This document shows positions 61,143-64,000 of a stretch of DNA of 64,000 nucleotides, in pieces. Below the pieces are notes generated by a model. The model saw only the letters and a list, made by a program, of their open reading frames with translations. It was not told the origin of the DNA and did no database searches. The DNA lies in assembly GCA_963788325.1 (NCBI GenBank), contig CAWBGJ010000015.1, positions 496,001-560,000 on the forward strand. Reading direction: 5' to 3'. Source of the stretch: Prado023 sp963788325 (GTDB taxonomy: Bacteria; Actinomycetota; Actinomycetes; S36-B12; CAIYMF01). A program made the position numbers and the translations under genes. Numbering within the stretch: the first letter of the stretch is position 1; each line of letters starts with the position of its first letter.

Positions 61143-62825
61143 ATGACCGTCTCCCATCCCCGATCCCACCGCACCCGGCGCCGCCTGGCACTGATCGCTG
61201 GCCTGGCCAGCGCCGGTCTGCTGCTGACCGCGTGCAGTGGCACGGCCAACGACGACGACCCCTCAGCCTCGGCGGGCGCGACCGGGTCCACCGCGGCGTT
61301 CGAGCTCACCGCCGACACGCCTGAGCCGGTGGGCGACGTCGACTCGTTCACGTGGTCGCTGTATGCCGAGCCGCTGAGCCTGAACTACGCCTATGCCTTC
61401 GACTACCCGCCCAACCAGGTGCTGGCCAACGTCTGCGAGAGCCTGCTGCGCTGGAACGCCGACCTGTCGTACTCCCCGGGTCTGGCCACGGAGTGGGCCA
61501 ACCCCGACCCGACCACGTGGGTCTACCAGATCCGCCAGGGGGTCACCTTCCACGACGGCAGCACGATGGATGCCGACGATGTCGTGGCCTCGCTGAGCTA
61601 CCACCTCAACCCGGAGGTGGGCTCCTACTGGGCCAGCGTGTATCGCAACGTCAAGTCCATCGAGAAGACCGGCGACTACGAGGTCACCGTGACCCTGACC
61701 CAGCCCGATGCCCTGTGGAACCAGTACATGGCGGTCACCCCGGGCACGGTCGAGTCCGCCGACACCCTCGCCGAGGCCGGAGCCGACTACGGCAACCCGT
61801 CCACCGGCGTGAACTGCACAGGGCCCTTCACGTTCGGATCCTGGCAGCCCGGCCAGAGCATCACCCTGACCAAGAGCGACACGTACTGGGACCCCGAGCT
61901 CGCCGCGAAGTCGGGCGAGGTCAAGTTCGTCTTCCTGCAGGACCCCACCACGCGGATCAACGCGTGGCAGACCGGTGAGGTGGACGGCGGCTGGGGGGTA
62001 CCGGCCAACGGTTTCGCCCAGTTGCAGTCCGGTGGACCGGGGAGCCTGTTCTTCGGCACGAACACCACGGTCACCAGCCAGATCGTCAACGACCTCGAGG
62101 GGCCGCTCGGCGATGTGCGGGTCCGGCAGGCACTCCTGATGGCCATCGACCGCGCGGGTATCGTCGCCGCGGGAGAGAAGGGCGTCGGCGAGGTGGCTGA
62201 GGCGCTGACGACCCGGTCGGTGTGGGTCGGCGTGCCCGAGGCAGATGTCGAGAGCTACTTCTCGGGGCTGGCCCAGTACCCGTACGACCCGGAGAAGGCC
62301 AAGGCCCTGGCCGCGGAGGCCGGCGTTGCGGGACAGGAGATCGTGATCGCCACGAGCCCGGTCGCCTCGAGCGCCGATGTGGTGGCCCAGGCCACCGCCG
62401 AGGCCGCCAAGCTCATCGGGCTGGTCCCGGAGATCCGGACCATCTCGCCGGACACCTACTCGACCCTGTTCAGCGATCCGGCGGCCCGGGAGGGCATCGA
62501 CCTGTTCTTCACCTCCTGGTACGTCTCCCTCGGTGATCCGATGGAGATGTACGGTGTGCTGCGCACGGGCGAGTTCAGCAACTACGGCCTCTGGTCGGAC
62601 GCGGCGTTCGACGCCGCGACCGAGGAGGCCCTGGCCACCGCCGACGTGGCCGAGCGCGCCACGCACAGCGCCAAGGCGCAGCGCATCGCACAGGACCAGT
62701 TGCCCTGGCTGCCCCTGTACACCGCACCCACCTCCCTGTGGCTCGGCCAGTCGATCACCGGGGTCGCGCCCTCGATCAACTACATGTACTTCCCGTGGGC
62801 GGCCACGATCGGCGCGGCATCGTGA
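61143..62825 (+). CDS. ABC transporter substrate-binding lipoprotein, family 5
   Basis: The 560-residue protein has a lipoprotein signal (RRRLALIAGLASAGLLLTAC) with the lipobox LTAC, so it is anchored outside the membrane. The family-5 (DppA/OppA/NikA) features are SLLRWNADLSYSPGLATEW, VTFHDGSTMDADDVVASLSY, WNQYMAVTPGT and VRQALLMAIDRAGIV. It should bind a peptide, amine or other organic solute. An in-frame ATG at 61083 overlaps the amidohydrolase stop, but GGAGGAACG before 61143 and the signal peptide favour 61143. The permease and ATPase genes are not in the window. Confidence 0.9.
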   Translation: MTVSHPRSHRTRRRLALIAGLASAGLLLTACSGTANDDDPSASAGATGSTAAFELTADTPEPVGDVDSFTWSLYAEPLSLNYAYAFDYPPNQVLANVCESLLRWNADLSYSPGLATEWANPDPTTWVYQIRQGVTFHDGSTMDADDVVASLSYHLNPEVGSYWASVYRNVKSIEKTGDYEVTVTLTQPDALWNQYMAVTPGTVESADTLAEAGADYGNPSTGVNCTGPFTFGSWQPGQSITLTKSDTYWDPELAAKSGEVKFVFLQDPTTRINAWQTGEVDGGWGVPANGFAQLQSGGPGSLFFGTNTTVTSQIVNDLEGPLGDVRVRQALLMAIDRAGIVAAGEKGVGEVAEALTTRSVWVGVPEADVESYFSGLAQYPYDPEKAKALAAEAGVAGQEIVIATSPVASSADVVAQATAEAAKLIGLVPEIRTISPDTYSTLFSDPAAREGIDLFFTSWYVSLGDPMEMYGVLRTGEFSNYGLWSDAAFDAATEEALATADVAERATHSAKAQRIAQDQLPWLPLYTAPTSLWLGQSITGVAPSINYMYFPWAATIGAAS

Positions 62826-64000
62826 CCGACCTCGCGTGGATCAGCGCCACCGAGGCCAGCCGGCTGATGCAGCGGCGCGAACTGTCGCCAGTGGACCTGC
62901 TCGAGGCGGTCCTGGCCAGGACTGACCAGGTGGAGCCGCGCATCAACGCGTTCACCGAGCAGCTGCGCGACGAGGCTCGAGCCGCGGCCGTCGAGTCGGA
63001 GCGCCGGTTCGCCGGAGGGGGGCCGATCCGCCCACTCGAGGGGATCCCGCTGGCCCTCAAGGAGGAGCAGCCGATCGCGGGCCGCACCATCGAAGAGGGG
63101 TCCCTGCTCGAGAAGGGCGTCATCGCCGAAGTGACCCACCCCGTCGTGACCCGCGTGCTCGAGGCGGGTGCGGTCGTCCATGCCCGCACCACCACGCCGG
63201 AGTTCTCGTGCGCCGTGTTCACGCACAGCGAGCTGTGGGGGGTGACCCGCAACCCGTGGAACCTCGAGATGACCCCGGGCGGTTCGTCCGGCGGCTCGGG
63301 AGCAGCGCTGGCGGCCGGCACGACCGTGCTGGCGACCGGGTCGGACATCGGGGGCTCGATCCGCATCCCCTCGTCGTTCTGCGGGGTGGTCGGGTTCAAG
63401 GCACCGTTCGGACGGGTGCCCGGCTTGGCCCCGTTCAACCAGGACACGTACTGCGCCGACGGGCCGATGGGCCGGACGGTGGCCGACGTCGCACGGCTGC
63501 AGAACGTCCTGGCCGGGCCCTGGGCCGGCGACCAGGCCTCCCTGCGCCCCGCGCTGCGCCTACCGCCCGAGCCGCAGCCGGCCGCGGGGATGCGGGTGGC
63601 CCTGTGCCTGCGGCTCGGTGACTTCGCTCTCGACCCCGAGGTCGAGGCGGCCACCCGCGCAGCAGCCGACGCCCTGCGCGGGGCCGGGGTCACCGTCGAG
63701 GAGGTCGACCTGCCGTGGACCACCGACGTGATCCTCGAGGCCGCTTGGGCGCACTTCGGCGCCATCTTCGGGGCATCGCTGGACCTCCTGGCCGGAGATC
63801 GGCCCGACCTGCTGATGCCCTACACGCGCCAGTTCGCCACGCGCGCCGCGGAGCATGCGGACGTGGGCAGCCGGCTGGCGGGGATGGTCGCCGAGGCCGA
63901 GATCTACCGGCCCCTCGGCGAGCTGCTCGAGGGCTACGACGCACTGCTCGCCCCGACGGTCGGCACGACGGGCCTGCGCGCCGGGGAGGACTACCTGGAC
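62822..64000 (+). CDS. Amidase (amidase-signature family), partial at window end
   Basis: The first 393 residues are visible. The GTG at 62822 overlaps the stop of the binding-protein gene (GTGA). The Ser-cisSer-Lys triad is present: Lys in IPLALKEEQPIAG, GGSSGGSGAALAAGTTVLAT, and SDIGGSIRIPSSFCGVVGFK. WGVTRNPWNLEMTPGGSSGG is typical of the family. It probably hydrolyses an amide bond of the imported compound, in series with the YtcJ-like amidohydrolase. The C-terminus lies beyond 64000. Confidence 0.93.
   Translation, partial: MTDLAWISATEASRLMQRRELSPVDLLEAVLARTDQVEPRINAFTEQLRDEARAAAVESERRFAGGGPIRPLEGIPLALKEEQPIAGRTIEEGSLLEKGVIAEVTHPVVTRVLEAGAVVHARTTTPEFSCAVFTHSELWGVTRNPWNLEMTPGGSSGGSGAALAAGTTVLATGSDIGGSIRIPSSFCGVVGFKAPFGRVPGLAPFNQDTYCADGPMGRTVADVARLQNVLAGPWAGDQASLRPALRLPPEPQPAAGMRVALCLRLGDFALDPEVEAATRAAADALRGAGVTVEEVDLPWTTDVILEAAWAHFGAIFGASLDLLAGDRPDLLMPYTRQFATRAAEHADVGSRLAGMVAEAEIYRPLGELLEGYDALLAPTVGTTGLRAGEDYLD

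Overview
The window is chromosomal DNA of a high-GC Gram-positive bacterium, class Actinomycetes. This rests on the very high GC content, frequent GTG starts, a mycothiol-type DsbA protein, bacterial Ku, and gene order. The order gatB-gatA-gatC-ligA-(MetE-like)-mnmA-cysteine desulfurase-etfA-etfB-GT4 resembles, from memory, the Mycobacterium tuberculosis Rv3009c-Rv3032 block. The genus cannot be named from the sequence. I recognise no tRNA, rRNA, CRISPR array, insertion sequence or prophage.

Layout. 1-8.1 kb: branched-chain amino acid synthesis (ilvB with a leader-peptide attenuator, ilvD), a 2-hydroxyacid dehydrogenase, two overlapping S51-type peptidase genes, a secreted phosphoesterase and bioY. 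8.2-22.6 kb: the conserved core block (gatBAC, ligA, MetE-like, an oxidoreductase, azlCD, mnmA, cysteine desulfurase, the remnant of a secreted glycosidase, etfA, etfB). 22.8-28.6 kb: a GT4 glycosyltransferase, a CPBP membrane protease and a 2-oxoacid dehydrogenase E1a-E1b-E2 operon without E3. 28.7-35.2 kb: a DNA-repair cluster of SbcCD, an AlkZ-like winged-helix protein and Ku. 35.3-39.6 kb: a membrane-anchored DUF1906 protein, a frameshifted acetyltransferase, a SHOCT protein and 5-oxoprolinase genes with a PxpA-PxpB fusion.

39.7-47.5 kb is the most interesting part. Two c-di-GMP genes (PAS-GGDEF and membrane GGDEF-EAL) precede a small secreted protein with a SipW/TasA-type signal. Next comes a SipW-type signal peptidase fused to a LamG domain, which carries its own second SipW-type signal between the two halves. 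An SH3/M15-like wall protein follows. I infer a surface-fibre or matrix locus in which the processing enzyme carries one of its own substrates.

47.5-55.2 kb holds housekeeping or unknown genes (NAD-dependent reductase, YaaA, HAD phosphatase, DUF3516 helicase, Bcr/CflA-type MFS, a phytase-esterase-like protein). 55.3-64 kb is catabolic: a trimethylamine-dehydrogenase-like gene broken by three one-base indels, a DsbA-like protein, and a TetR regulator. The regulator is divergent from a YtcJ-type amidohydrolase, an ABC solute-binding lipoprotein and an amidase that runs off the window. A clear operator and promoter lie between TetR and this operon.

Many first genes of transcription units have a TANNNT-like -10 box 6 to 9 nt before the start codon and no ribosome binding site, so leaderless mRNAs appear common here. 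This helped choose several starts.
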